Assembly: GCA_023248365.1 (NCBI GenBank)
Contig: JAHFER010000131.1
Location: 1 to 5,423, forward strand
Direction: 5' to 3'
Length of the DNA: 5,423 nt
Source: Nitrospirota bacterium
Lineage (GTDB): Bacteria; Nitrospirota; 9FT-COMBO-42-15; HDB-SIOI813
Within the stretch, counting starts at the first letter, position 1; every line of letters begins with the position of its first letter. Under the pieces are notes generated by a model. It was not told where the DNA came from and ran no database searches. It saw only the letters and a program-made list of their open reading frames with translations. This document shows positions 1-5,423 of the stretch, one piece after another. Both the position numbers and the translations under genes were made by a program.

Positions 1-50
1 TTTTCAATCTCCATTTGAGTTATCAGAGGTTTGCCAAATATCCGCTTCAT
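1..50 (-). CDS. hpt: Probable hypoxanthine phosphoribosyltransferase, N-terminal 16 codons only
   Basis: An ATG at 50-48 opens a frame that runs off the low-coordinate edge and reads MKRIFGKPLITQMEIE. A Shine-Dalgarno sequence AAAGGA lies at 64-59, 8 bases before the ATG, which supports a real start. The opening resembles the start of bacterial hypoxanthine-guanine phosphoribosyltransferases, which commonly begin with a few residues leading into a 'L(I/V)(S/T)xxxI' helix. The catalytic PRPP-binding motif lies outside the window and cannot be checked. The position 40 bases after the tilS stop on the same strand fits, because tilS-hpt(-ftsH) is a common bacterial gene order. If correct, the enzyme would convert hypoxanthine or guanine plus PRPP to IMP or GMP. 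The start is well supported; the identity rests on 16 residues plus context and is only probable. Confidence 0.6.
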   Translation of the reverse strand, partial: MKRIFGKPLITQMEIE

Positions 51-90
51 TTACTTTTTCCTTTCTTTATGGTTTTTAATCTCTCTAATT

Positions 91-1503
91 TCATGCGGCA
101 TTCCTGAACGCTCTTACATGTAGAATCTTTTCTGTTGAAGGGCTCACCTTAAACCTTTCATCAGTTCTAAATCCTACAATCCACATTATTCCTTCAGGAG
201 AATCAAGAATAGGAACCATGTCCCTCTCTTCCCGTGTAATCTTCATATCAATAAAATACTCTTTTATCTTTTTTCTCCCATTCATCCCTTTTGGATAAAA
301 AAGGTCTCCTGACCTGCGGTTACGAATAATCAAAGACATCGGCATATCTCCAATAGAAAAACACGCCTCATATTTCTCATCAAAACTTGCAGTCCTTTTA
401 TATCCTTCCTTATCGAGTATTGTAGCGCTAAACATGATGCCGGCCTCTGGTATCAGAGTATCTCCGGGAATAGCAACATTATAGGAATAGGGTTGCGGAT
501 GTGTTTCCTCTGTCTTTAAATAAACCCTGAAACTTTCCTTATCCCTTTTTACAATTATCCCGGCAGGAAGATGTACCTCTCCTCCTCTTTCGTTATCAAG
601 CAGGTTTAAAGAGTCCTCAACATGTTTTAATGACAGGTCAACAGCTCCTTCTCCTGAAATCGTCTCTACAGCAAGACGTAGTATTCTCCTCTTAACAGGA
701 ACCGGCAGACCGGAAAGCCTTGCAGCATCAAACCGTACAGATTCCTCATTATCACCAATAGCCATATCCTGATAAATATTTTTCACATATTCATCAAGGA
801 ATATATCTTCATCCCTGAGTATCTTCAGATTACGATTGAGTGTATCCATAATATTTGGATTAAACTCTCTTGAAAGGTAGGGGATGAGTTCAAGTCGTAT
901 CTTATTCCTCAGATAGACCGTAGTGAGATTCGAAGAATCAATCCTGTACCTGATCTCTCTTTCAGACAGAAATTCATTTATCTCTCCTCTGGTTATCTCT
1001 ATAAGAGGTCTTATTATCCTGTCCCTTACAGGAGGTATACCGGAGAGGCCGGAGGAACCGGAGCCTCTGAGCAGTCTCATCAGAAAGGTCTCTGCCTGGT
1101 CATCTGCTGTGTGACCCAGTGCAATCCTTGTTGCACTTATTTTATCCGCAATCCTGTTGAAGAACTTATAGCGGTACTCACGCGCGCCTGCCTGTTTTGA
1201 TAATCCTGTTTTTTTAATATAAAAAGGTATATCTGCGTATTCTATATGAAGCGGAATTCCAAGAGATTTTCCAAGGGATTGCACAAACTGTACATCTTCT
1301 TCTGCCTCATTGCCGCGAAACCCATGGTTGAGATGGGCTATGTGAAGGGACAAGTTGTACTCTTCCTGCAACTCTTTTAAAACATATAGAAGGCACACAG
1401 AGTCCGGGCCTGAAGAGACACCAACAAGCACTGTATCACCATGCTTCAACATGTTATACCGGTTAATGATATCTTTAACCTTTTTTAATAAATCTAAAGC
1501 CAT
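91..1503 (-). CDS. tilS: tRNA(Ile)-lysidine synthase TilS
   Basis: This 470-residue protein is full length for the long TilS form. TilS uses ATP and lysine to convert cytidine 34 of tRNA-Ile(CAU) to lysidine, so that the tRNA is charged with Ile and reads AUA; it acts in the cytoplasm and is normally essential. Visible features are the N-type ATP pyrophosphatase P-loop SSGPDS at residues 30-35, AHLNHGFRG at 56-64, REYRYKFF at 108-115, the TilS signature LGHTADDQAETFLMRLLRG at 129-147, and the C-terminal TilS domain around 390-435 (YPKGMNGRKKIKEYF). The P-loop has Ser where most family members have the first Gly of SGGxDS. The ATG at 1503 has only a weak purine-rich GAAGAA upstream, but the next Met (residue 18) has no better site and would remove part of the N-terminal helix. 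A large inverted repeat lies just before the start. The stop is TGA at 93-91, 40 bases before the probable hpt start. Confidence 0.97.
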   Translation of the reverse strand: MALDLLKKVKDIINRYNMLKHGDTVLVGVSSGPDSVCLLYVLKELQEEYNLSLHIAHLNHGFRGNEAEEDVQFVQSLGKSLGIPLHIEYADIPFYIKKTGLSKQAGAREYRYKFFNRIADKISATRIALGHTADDQAETFLMRLLRGSGSSGLSGIPPVRDRIIRPLIEITRGEINEFLSEREIRYRIDSSNLTTVYLRNKIRLELIPYLSREFNPNIMDTLNRNLKILRDEDIFLDEYVKNIYQDMAIGDNEESVRFDAARLSGLPVPVKRRILRLAVETISGEGAVDLSLKHVEDSLNLLDNERGGEVHLPAGIIVKRDKESFRVYLKTEETHPQPYSYNVAIPGDTLIPEAGIMFSATILDKEGYKRTASFDEKYEACFSIGDMPMSLIIRNRRSGDLFYPKGMNGRKKIKEYFIDMKITREERDMVPILDSPEGIMWIVGFRTDERFKVSPSTEKILHVRAFRNAA

Positions 1504-1527
1504 ACAAATTTTTCTTCAAATGAAATA

Positions 1528-1626
1528 CTCACACAAAGACACAAAGAACACAAAGAACTATATTTTTTTAAAACCTTCCCCTGTTTCTTATTTTTCACCT
1601 TTGTGCCCTTTGTGCCTTTGTGTGAG
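1528..1626. repeat. CACAAAG-unit inverted repeat, long hairpin between ribF and tilS
   Basis: The plus strand carries CACAAAG at 1532-1538, 1540-1546 and 1549-1555, and its complement CTTTGTG at 1599-1605, 1608-1614 and 1616-1622. The outermost pair extends to CTCACACAAAG (1528-1538) against CTTTGTGTGAG (1616-1626). The arms therefore pair as 11 + 7 + 7 perfect base pairs, separated by one mismatched position (1539/1615) and two (1547-1548/1606-1607), around a 43-base T/A-rich loop (1556-1598). Each mismatch is A opposite C on the plus strand, hence G opposite U in the minus-strand RNA, so the cotranscript of ribF-tilS could form an unbroken 28-pair stem. Short frames cross it in both directions and encode low-complexity peptides such as SLCSLCLCVS; these are repeat translations, not genes. 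From general memory, similar CACAAAG-rich repeats occur dispersed in several environmental bacterial lineages. Its function is unknown. Confidence 0.88.
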
Positions 1627-1641
1627 AAAAAATCCAAGTGG

Positions 1642-2568
1642 TTATATACTTCTAAGTAATTGTTTCGCCTTTTCCACATCATCTTTAATCTGCCTCATAA
1701 GAGATTCCCTGTCATCAAACTTTCTCTCTCCCCTTATCATTTTAATAAACTGTATTTTCAGGTGCTCATGATAAAGCACTCCGTTAAAATCAAACAGATG
1801 AACCTCCACGGCAATCTTATCTCCGGCAAATGTCGGCTGTTTACCTATATAGCAGGCCCCGTTCAGGCTTTCAGATCCATGTAATACCCGTACCGCATAT
1901 ATCCCATCCATGGGAAGCGTCTCATCAACTGTATATATATTTGCTGTTGGATACCCTAATTCCGTCCCCCTGTGATGGCCGGGGGCAACTACACCTTCTA
2001 TAGAATAATAGCGGCCAAGTAATCTGGCAGCCTTATCTACCTCACCTTTACTTAAATGCTCCCTGATTCCGGAACTGCTGATTCTATGCCCGTCCATCTC
2101 TATCTGGTCCACAACGTAAACTACAAAATTAAAGACCTCACCCCTTCTTTTGAGAAGTTCTATATCACCGGCCCTGTCTTTTCCAAACCTGTAGTTATTA
2201 CCCAAAAAAATAACTTTTGCGCCAAGCCTTTTGTAAAGCACTTCTTCAATGAAGTCATCCGCGGTCTGTCCGGCAAACTCCGGTGTAAAATTCAGGCACA
2301 CCACCGCATCAATGCCAACTGACTGTAATATATCTATTTTCTCCTGTAGCGATGTCAGGCGCTTTGGGGCCTTCTCAGGCCGTAGTACCTGAACAGGATG
2401 GGGTTCAAAGGTGACAACAACACTCGTCCCGATAATTTCTTTTGATAGTTTAATTACTCTGTTCAGTAATTCCCTGTGCCCTAAATGTATACCATCAAAA
2501 TTACCAATTGTGACAACAGGTCTTACAAGCTCATGCGGTATGGCAGTAACATCCCTGATAATATTCAA
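1642..2568 (-). CDS. ribF: Bifunctional riboflavin kinase / FAD synthetase RibF
   Basis: This 308-residue protein is the usual length for bacterial RibF, which phosphorylates riboflavin to FMN and then adenylylates FMN to FAD in the cytoplasm. The N-terminal FMN adenylyltransferase domain shows GNFDGIHLGH at residues 22-31 (nucleotide-binding HxGH class), TFEPHP at 53-58 and ISSSGIRE at 163-170, which corresponds to the family's ISSTxIR loop. The C-terminal riboflavin kinase domain starts near residue 185, with GHHRGTELGYPTAN at 197-210 (the PTAN Mg-ATP motif), GKQPTF at 242-247 and EVHLFDF at 255-261, where Glu255 is the expected catalytic base. The start is TTG at 2568-2566. It is preceded directly by an in-frame TAG (2571-2569), so the frame cannot begin earlier, and the next in-frame ATG (residue 158) would lose the catalytic domain. 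The ribosome site sits at the edge of a G/C-rich hairpin repeat. The stop is TAA at 1644-1642. Confidence 0.97.
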   Translation of the reverse strand: MNIIRDVTAIPHELVRPVVTIGNFDGIHLGHRELLNRVIKLSKEIIGTSVVVTFEPHPVQVLRPEKAPKRLTSLQEKIDILQSVGIDAVVCLNFTPEFAGQTADDFIEEVLYKRLGAKVIFLGNNYRFGKDRAGDIELLKRRGEVFNFVVYVVDQIEMDGHRISSSGIREHLSKGEVDKAARLLGRYYSIEGVVAPGHHRGTELGYPTANIYTVDETLPMDGIYAVRVLHGSESLNGACYIGKQPTFAGDKIAVEVHLFDFNGVLYHEHLKIQFIKMIRGERKFDDRESLMRQIKDDVEKAKQLLRSI

Positions 2569-2578
2569 CTACTTAAAA

Positions 2579-2587
2579 TCCCCTTCC
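2579..2587 (-). promoter_or_regulatory. Shine-Dalgarno region for the TTG start of ribF
   Basis: In the minus strand GGAAGGGGA (2587-2579) stands 10 bases before the TTG start. It is G-rich rather than a canonical AGGAGG and the spacing is slightly long. It is the only purine-rich stretch that can serve this start, and it immediately follows the 3' foot of the hairpin at 2588-2629. Combined with the TTG codon, this suggests modest ribF translation (inference). Confidence 0.5.
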
Positions 2588-2629
2588 CCTTGATCCCCTC
2601 CCGCAGGAGGAGGGGAGATTTGGTCAAGG
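2588..2629. repeat. G/C-rich hairpin repeat joining the hemB stop codon to the ribF ribosome site
   Basis: On the plus strand TCCCCTCC (2594-2601) is the inverted complement of GGAGGGGA (2609-2616), with a further C2602/A2608 position that is a G-U pair in minus-strand RNA, around a 5-base loop (2603-2607). An outer stem CCTTGA (2588-2593) pairs with TCAAGG (2624-2629), with seven bases (2617-2623) bulged on one side. In the transcript this gives 6 + 9 base pairs. The hemB stop TGA (2626-2624) is part of the outer stem. Flanking AAATC (2576-2580) and GATTT (2617-2621) offer a competing pairing that would include the ribF ribosome site. No U-run follows closely, only TTTT at 2578-2575, so it is a poor intrinsic terminator. 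It resembles the dispersed G/C-rich intergenic palindromes of many environmental genomes; whether it has other copies cannot be seen here. Confidence 0.75.
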
Positions 2630-3610
2630 TTTATTTTTCTCTTGTAAAATCCGTGCAGCATCTTTGGCAAAATATGTAAGGATTATATCTGCCCCGGCCC
2701 TTTTAATTGAAGTAAGAACTTCCATCATGGCCCTTGATTCATCAATCCATCCGAGCCTCCCGGCTGCCTTGATCATTGAGTATTCACCGCTAACATTGTA
2801 TGCTGCAACAGGAATATCCCATCTGTCTTTTATCTGACGTATTATATCCAAATAAGGAAGGGCCGGTTTAACCATTACCATATCAGCCCCTTCTTCTATA
2901 TCAAGGGCTACCTCACGCATAGCCTCTCTTGTATTAGCGGGGTCCATCTGGTAAGACCTCCTGTCCCCAAATTGAGGCGTGGATTCTGCCGCCTCCCTGA
3001 AAGGCCCGTAAAAGGCTGATGAATATTTTGCTGCATAAGATAGTATTGGTATATGCTCAAACCCCTCTTTATCGAGGGCGCTCCTTATCGCAGATACGCG
3101 CCCATCCATCATATCCGATGGCGCTATAATATCAGCCCCGGCCTTTGCATGAGACACCGCCTCTTTTGCCAGTAACTCCAATGTCTCATCATTTAGAACC
3201 ACACCGTCTTTGACCACACCGCAGTGACCATGACTTGTATACTCACATAGACAGACATCCGTTATCACAAGCAACTCCGGGACACTATCTTTTATTCCCC
3301 TGACCGCCTGCTGGATTATTCCCTTATCAGCATAAGCCTCTGTCCCCATCTCATCTTTATTTTCAGGTATTCCAAATAAGATAACCGCAGGTATTCCAAG
3401 TCTGCTAACCTCTTTTGCCTCTCTGACTATATTATCAACAGAGAGCTGATACACCCCCGGCATTGAACTTATCTCATTTTTTAGATTCTTACCATGCACA
3501 GCAAAAAGAGGATATATGAGGTCATCCACAGAAACTGAGGTCTCCCTCACCATCCTCCTGTGCGTCGCCGTAGCCCTCATCCTGCGTAACCGAGTTATTG
3601 GAAATTTCAT
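2624..3610 (-). CDS. hemB: Delta-aminolevulinic acid dehydratase (porphobilinogen synthase) HemB
   Basis: HemB condenses two molecules of 5-aminolevulinate into porphobilinogen, the pyrrole consumed by HemC. The 328 residues match the family length. The two Schiff-base lysines are present: Lys195 in SYAAKYSSAFYGPF and Lys248 in MVMVKPALPYLD. The metal site reads DVCLCEYTSHGHCG at 118-131, with Cys120, Cys122 and Cys130, which marks the zinc-dependent class rather than the Mg-only class that has Asp/Ala there. The N-terminal arm (RLRRMRATATHRRMVRET) is that of the octameric enzyme. The ATG at 3610 follows AGGTGA (3620-3615) at 4 bases, a good ribosome site. The protein ends ILQEKNKP, and its TGA lies inside the hairpin repeat shared with the ribF leader. 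It is separated from hemD by 190 bases containing a large palindromic repeat, so it may have its own promoter, though none is clear. Confidence 0.98.
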   Translation of the reverse strand: MKFPITRLRRMRATATHRRMVRETSVSVDDLIYPLFAVHGKNLKNEISSMPGVYQLSVDNIVREAKEVSRLGIPAVILFGIPENKDEMGTEAYADKGIIQQAVRGIKDSVPELLVITDVCLCEYTSHGHCGVVKDGVVLNDETLELLAKEAVSHAKAGADIIAPSDMMDGRVSAIRSALDKEGFEHIPILSYAAKYSSAFYGPFREAAESTPQFGDRRSYQMDPANTREAMREVALDIEEGADMVMVKPALPYLDIIRQIKDRWDIPVAAYNVSGEYSMIKAAGRLGWIDESRAMMEVLTSIKRAGADIILTYFAKDAARILQEKNKP

Positions 3611-3615
3611 ATATT

Positions 3616-3620
3616 CACCT
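3616..3620 (-). promoter_or_regulatory. Shine-Dalgarno of hemB
   Basis: AGGTG (3620-3616, minus strand) followed by AATAT and the ATG at 3610 gives a near-ideal spacing. It fixes the hemB start and shows that hemB, unlike hemD, is initiated independently of an upstream reading frame. Confidence 0.7.
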
Positions 3621-3681
3621 GCTATAGATTAAAATTACAAACTGTCTTATTAATTCCTTTGACTTTTAAAGACGTTCCCCA

Positions 3682-3806
3682 AGTTGACGCTCAAAAATGC
3701 CCAGGTGCAAGGAAGGACAAGGATTTGAGTTGAGGCGTACTTCCTGTACGTTGAAACTCGAATCCGCAGTCCTGACGCCGCAAATGGGCGTTTTTCAGCG
3801 TCAACT
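3682..3806. repeat. Approximately 125-base palindromic repeat between hemD and hemB
   Basis: The ends are a 22-base imperfect inverted repeat: plus-strand 3682-3703 (AGTTGACGCTCAAAAATGCC plus CA) matches the complement of 3785-3806 at 20 of 22 positions. A second inverted repeat is nested inside (3721-3765), and short matches such as GGAC/GTCC continue between them, so the whole unit can fold into one long interrupted cruciform or RNA hairpin. The high-coordinate arm enters the 3' end of hemD and supplies its TGA stop (3803-3801). Such an element, with palindromic ends and no coding capacity, looks like a dispersed miniature repeat (MITE- or REP-like). A 76-codon frame crossing it is a translation of the repeat, not a gene. 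No target-site duplication is obvious. I recall loosely similar GTACG-centred palindromes in Desulfobacterota and Nitrospirota genomes, but copy number cannot be judged here. Confidence 0.85.
3721..3765. repeat. Inner hairpin of the hemD-hemB palindromic repeat
   Basis: GGATTTGAGTT (3721-3731) pairs with the complement of AACTCGAATCC (3755-3765) with one imperfect position, which is T opposite G on the plus strand. After a 4-by-4 unpaired patch (3732-3735 against 3751-3754), CGTAC (3736-3740) pairs with GTACG (3746-3750) around the 5-base loop TTCCT (3741-3745). The apex with GTAC on both sides of the loop is the most sharply palindromic part of the element. Confidence 0.8.
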
Positions 3807-4595
3807 ATAATGCTTTGCGATTGCCTCCGCCAGATCTTCAATAGTAAACCTGTCCGGCACAATATCCACATCCATGTCATATTTTCTTAAAGAATCTGCT
3901 GTTACCGGACTGATACACGCCAGTTTAATTCCTTTGAGTAATATTTTATACTCTTCTATTCCAATGAATTCAATAAAATTTCTTACAGTTGAACCGCTTG
4001 TAAATGTAACTACATCTATCTCTTTTTTATTTAACATATCCTTAAGCCATGATACATCAGTATCAGGCCTCACAACCTTATACACAGGCACAACATCCAC
4101 ATTTAAACCCATCTTTATAAGTTCCTCAGGTAATAACTCACGGCCTACCTGCGCCCTTGGAATTAATATCTTCTTACCAACGCCGGCCATCCCCTGAAAT
4201 CCTTTTACTATCGCCTCTGCCCTGAACTCCACAGGGACAAAATCCACATGCACTCCATGCGGCTCAACTGCGTCCGCTGTTTTTACCCCCACTGTGCATA
4301 TCTTTACATCATAGAAGGCATCACTGATATCCTTTCCAAGCTCTTTTATCCTCCCCATAAAGGCATTCACGCCATTGACACTTGTAAAAATTACCCAGTT
4401 GTAGTCATGCAAATTTTCTATAGCATAATCCGCCGCATCCCAACTGTCCGGAGGGGCCACTGAGATAACAGGAAACTTTACAGGTTCACCGCCAAGACAT
4501 GAAATAAGAGATGCAAACTCTTCTGATTGATCAACAGGCCTGGTAATCAGTACCCTTTTTCCTTTAAGAGGCTTTACCTCTCTACCCGTTTCCAT
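3801..4595 (-). CDS. hemD: Uroporphyrinogen-III synthase HemD
   Basis: HemD cyclises hydroxymethylbilane with inversion of ring D, giving uroporphyrinogen III, the branch point to heme, siroheme and cobalamin. The 264 residues fit a free-standing HemD, not the CobA-HemD fusion found in some related lineages. The family is weakly conserved, but the expected blocks are present: GKRVLITRP at 12-20, NWVIFTSVNGV at 66-76, KKILIPRA at 141-148 followed by ELLPEEL, PVYKVVRP at 170-177, VVTFTSGSTVRNF at 195-207, and ISPVTADSLRKY at 228-239 (usually IGPxTA, here Ser for Gly). The ATG at 4595 lies 14 bases inside the end of hemC, with AAGGGA (4606-4601) 5 bases upstream, so translation is probably coupled. 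The stop TGA and last bases lie in the arm of the palindromic repeat, so the natural C-terminus may have been slightly altered by its insertion. Confidence 0.95.
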   Translation of the reverse strand: METGREVKPLKGKRVLITRPVDQSEEFASLISCLGGEPVKFPVISVAPPDSWDAADYAIENLHDYNWVIFTSVNGVNAFMGRIKELGKDISDAFYDVKICTVGVKTADAVEPHGVHVDFVPVEFRAEAIVKGFQGMAGVGKKILIPRAQVGRELLPEELIKMGLNVDVVPVYKVVRPDTDVSWLKDMLNKKEIDVVTFTSGSTVRNFIEFIGIEEYKILLKGIKLACISPVTADSLRKYDMDVDIVPDRFTIEDLAEAIAKHYS

Positions 4596-5423
4596 AGACT
4601 TCCCTTAAAATCTCTGCACCACCCTGAGAAAGGAGACTCTCAGCCAGAACCAGCCCGGGTTCCTCCGGATTCTCTACTGTACCTGTTTTTTTCTCCCGTA
4701 CCATACGCTTTCCATCAACTGAGGCAATAAACCCGTCAACCTCAAGCTCTCCGCCGGTTATAATGGCATACGCACCTATAGGAACCTGACACCCGCCTTC
4801 AAGCCGTTTTAGAAAGGCCCTCTCCGCCCTCACACAAACATTAGTCTCTCTGTGGTTAAGACAGGCAATCAGATCAAGCACCTCACTGTCGCCTTCCCTG
4901 CATTCTATACACAAGGCACCCTGTCCAACCGCAGGTATACTCAAGGTTACCGGTAAAAATTCTGTAATCTTTTCTCCCCATCCCAGCCGGATAATCCCTG
5001 CTGCTGCGAGTATTATTGCATCACAATTACCTGATTCCAATTTTTTTATTCTTGTATCAAGGTTCCCTCTGAGCGGAGATATTTTAAGGTCAGGCCTCTG
5101 ATTGAGCAGTTGCGAGATCCTTCTGAGACTGCTTGTCCCTATATGAGCACCCTGGGGTAAATGAAAAAAGCTTAATCCATCCTTTGAAATTAAGACATCC
5201 CTGGGGTCTTCCCGCTCTGTAATTGCGGCCATGCAAAGCCCCTCCGGAAAATCAGTCGGCACATCCTTCATGCTGTGAACAGCAAGGTCCACCTCGTTTC
5301 TGAGAAGGGCATCTTCTATCTCTTTAACAAAAAGCCCCTTACCTCCAACCTGTGCAAGGGGTACATTAGTAATCTTATCCCCTGTAGTTTTGATTTTTGT
5401 TATGGTTACAGTGAGCCCCGAAT
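4582..5423 (-). CDS. hemC: Porphobilinogen deaminase (hydroxymethylbilane synthase) HemC, N-terminus outside window
   Basis: HemC polymerises four porphobilinogens into hydroxymethylbilane on a dipyrromethane cofactor. The open frame continues to the high-coordinate edge; 279 residues are visible and roughly 30 N-terminal residues (the RxGSxLAxxQ region) are missing compared with the usual length of about 310. In visible-residue numbering, VGGKGLFVKEIEDALL lies near 26-41 and DLAVHSMKDVPT at 45-56, with the catalytic Asp at 53 (equivalent to E. coli Asp84). GTSSLRR contains the substrate-binding arginine pair, and RGNLDTR and LPVTLSIPAVGQGAL follow. LEGGCQVPIGAYA has the cofactor-anchoring Cys at 211 (codon 4791-4789). 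A GTG at 5292 is a conserved internal Val of the DLAVHS block, not the start, because homologous sequence continues upstream. The TAG at 4584-4582 overlaps the hemD start. hemA often precedes hemC in this arrangement, but it is not visible here. Confidence 0.97.
   Translation of the reverse strand, partial: SGLTVTITKIKTTGDKITNVPLAQVGGKGLFVKEIEDALLRNEVDLAVHSMKDVPTDFPEGLCMAAITEREDPRDVLISKDGLSFFHLPQGAHIGTSSLRRISQLLNQRPDLKISPLRGNLDTRIKKLESGNCDAIILAAAGIIRLGWGEKITEFLPVTLSIPAVGQGALCIECREGDSEVLDLIACLNHRETNVCVRAERAFLKRLEGGCQVPIGAYAIITGGELEVDGFIASVDGKRMVREKKTGTVENPEEPGLVLAESLLSQGGAEILREVYGNG
4601..4606 (-). promoter_or_regulatory. Shine-Dalgarno of hemD inside hemC
   Basis: AAGGGA (4606-4601, minus strand) precedes the hemD ATG by 5 bases and lies within the last codons of hemC. 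With the 14-base overlap of the two frames it supports the chosen hemD start and translational coupling of the two consecutive pathway enzymes. Confidence 0.65.

Noticed and set aside
1528..1626. CRISPR array or tandem-repeat iteron origin from the CACAAAG units
   Set aside because: Units are 7 bases with 1-2 base spacing and are arranged as an inverted pair; there are no spacer-length unique segments and no rep or cas gene.
1355..1771. Plus-strand 138-codon frame and minus-strand 62-codon frame (1494-1682) across the ribF-tilS gap
   Set aside because: Both overlap certain genes and encode the CACAAAG repeat as Cys/Leu- or Lys/Thr-rich peptides such as PLCPLCLCV and HKGTKGTK; no ribosome site or domain supports them.
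2056..2322. Plus-strand frames inside ribF, hemD, hemC and tilS (for example 2056-2322, 3874-4197, 4248-4463, 923-1114)
   Set aside because: They lie opposite genes with full family motifs, have no ribosome sites and show no recognisable protein; they are shadows.
2594..2616. Intrinsic terminator between hemB and ribF
   Set aside because: The stem is strong but is followed by GATCAAGGGGAAGGGG rather than a U-run; only TTTT occurs, 15 bases downstream of the stem's base.
3611..3681. Possible sigma-70 promoter for hemB in the A/T-rich stretch before its ribosome site
   Set aside because: TAATAA and TATAGC can be read as weak -10 boxes, but no TTGACA-like box stands at the right distance; too weak to call.
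3650..3880. Minus-strand 76-codon frame between hemD and hemB
   Set aside because: It is the translation of the palindromic repeat and the antiparallel frame of the hemD end; it overlaps hemD in another frame and resembles no family.
5290..5292. GTG as the start of hemC
   Set aside because: The frame stays open to the window edge and the upstream residues match the conserved HemC block VGGKGLFVKEIE, so this is an internal valine.

Overview
The window is a stretch of bacterial chromosome with every gene on the minus strand, so transcription runs from the high-coordinate end to the low one. In that order the genes are hemC (5' end outside the window), hemD, hemB, ribF, tilS and the first 16 codons of a probable hpt. 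All are housekeeping genes with intact family motifs and no frameshift. I see no phage, transposase, CRISPR, toxin or tRNA/rRNA gene.

HemC, HemD and HemB belong to one pathway, the early tetrapyrrole steps. HemB makes porphobilinogen from 5-aminolevulinate, HemC links four of them into hydroxymethylbilane, and HemD closes and inverts ring D to give uroporphyrinogen III. RibF makes FMN and FAD, TilS makes lysidine on the AUA-decoding tRNA-Ile, and Hpt would salvage purine bases. hemC and hemD overlap by 14 bases and are surely cotranscribed. The other gaps are 190 bases (hemD-hemB), 55 (hemB-ribF), 138 (ribF-tilS) and 40 (tilS-hpt).

The unusual part is the gaps. The three largest each hold a different inverted-repeat element: a roughly 125-base palindromic repeat after hemD that supplies the hemD stop codon (3682-3806), a G/C-rich hairpin that starts in the hemB stop codon and ends next to the ribF ribosome site (2588-2629), and a long hairpin of CACAAAG units before tilS (1528-1626). 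In the CACAAAG hairpin all three imperfect positions become G-U pairs in the transcribed strand, so its RNA could form a continuous 28-pair stem. These elements look like dispersed non-coding repeats, and the short ORFs across them are translation artefacts.

The gene order (hemC-hemD-hemB followed by tilS-hpt), a zinc-type HemB, a free-standing HemD, moderate base composition and many intergenic palindromes suggest a Gram-negative anaerobe-type lineage such as Nitrospirota, Desulfobacterota or a relative. That is inference from general style; nothing here fixes the taxon. I found no new multi-gene system; the repeat elements are the only parts that conventional gene annotation would leave unexplained.
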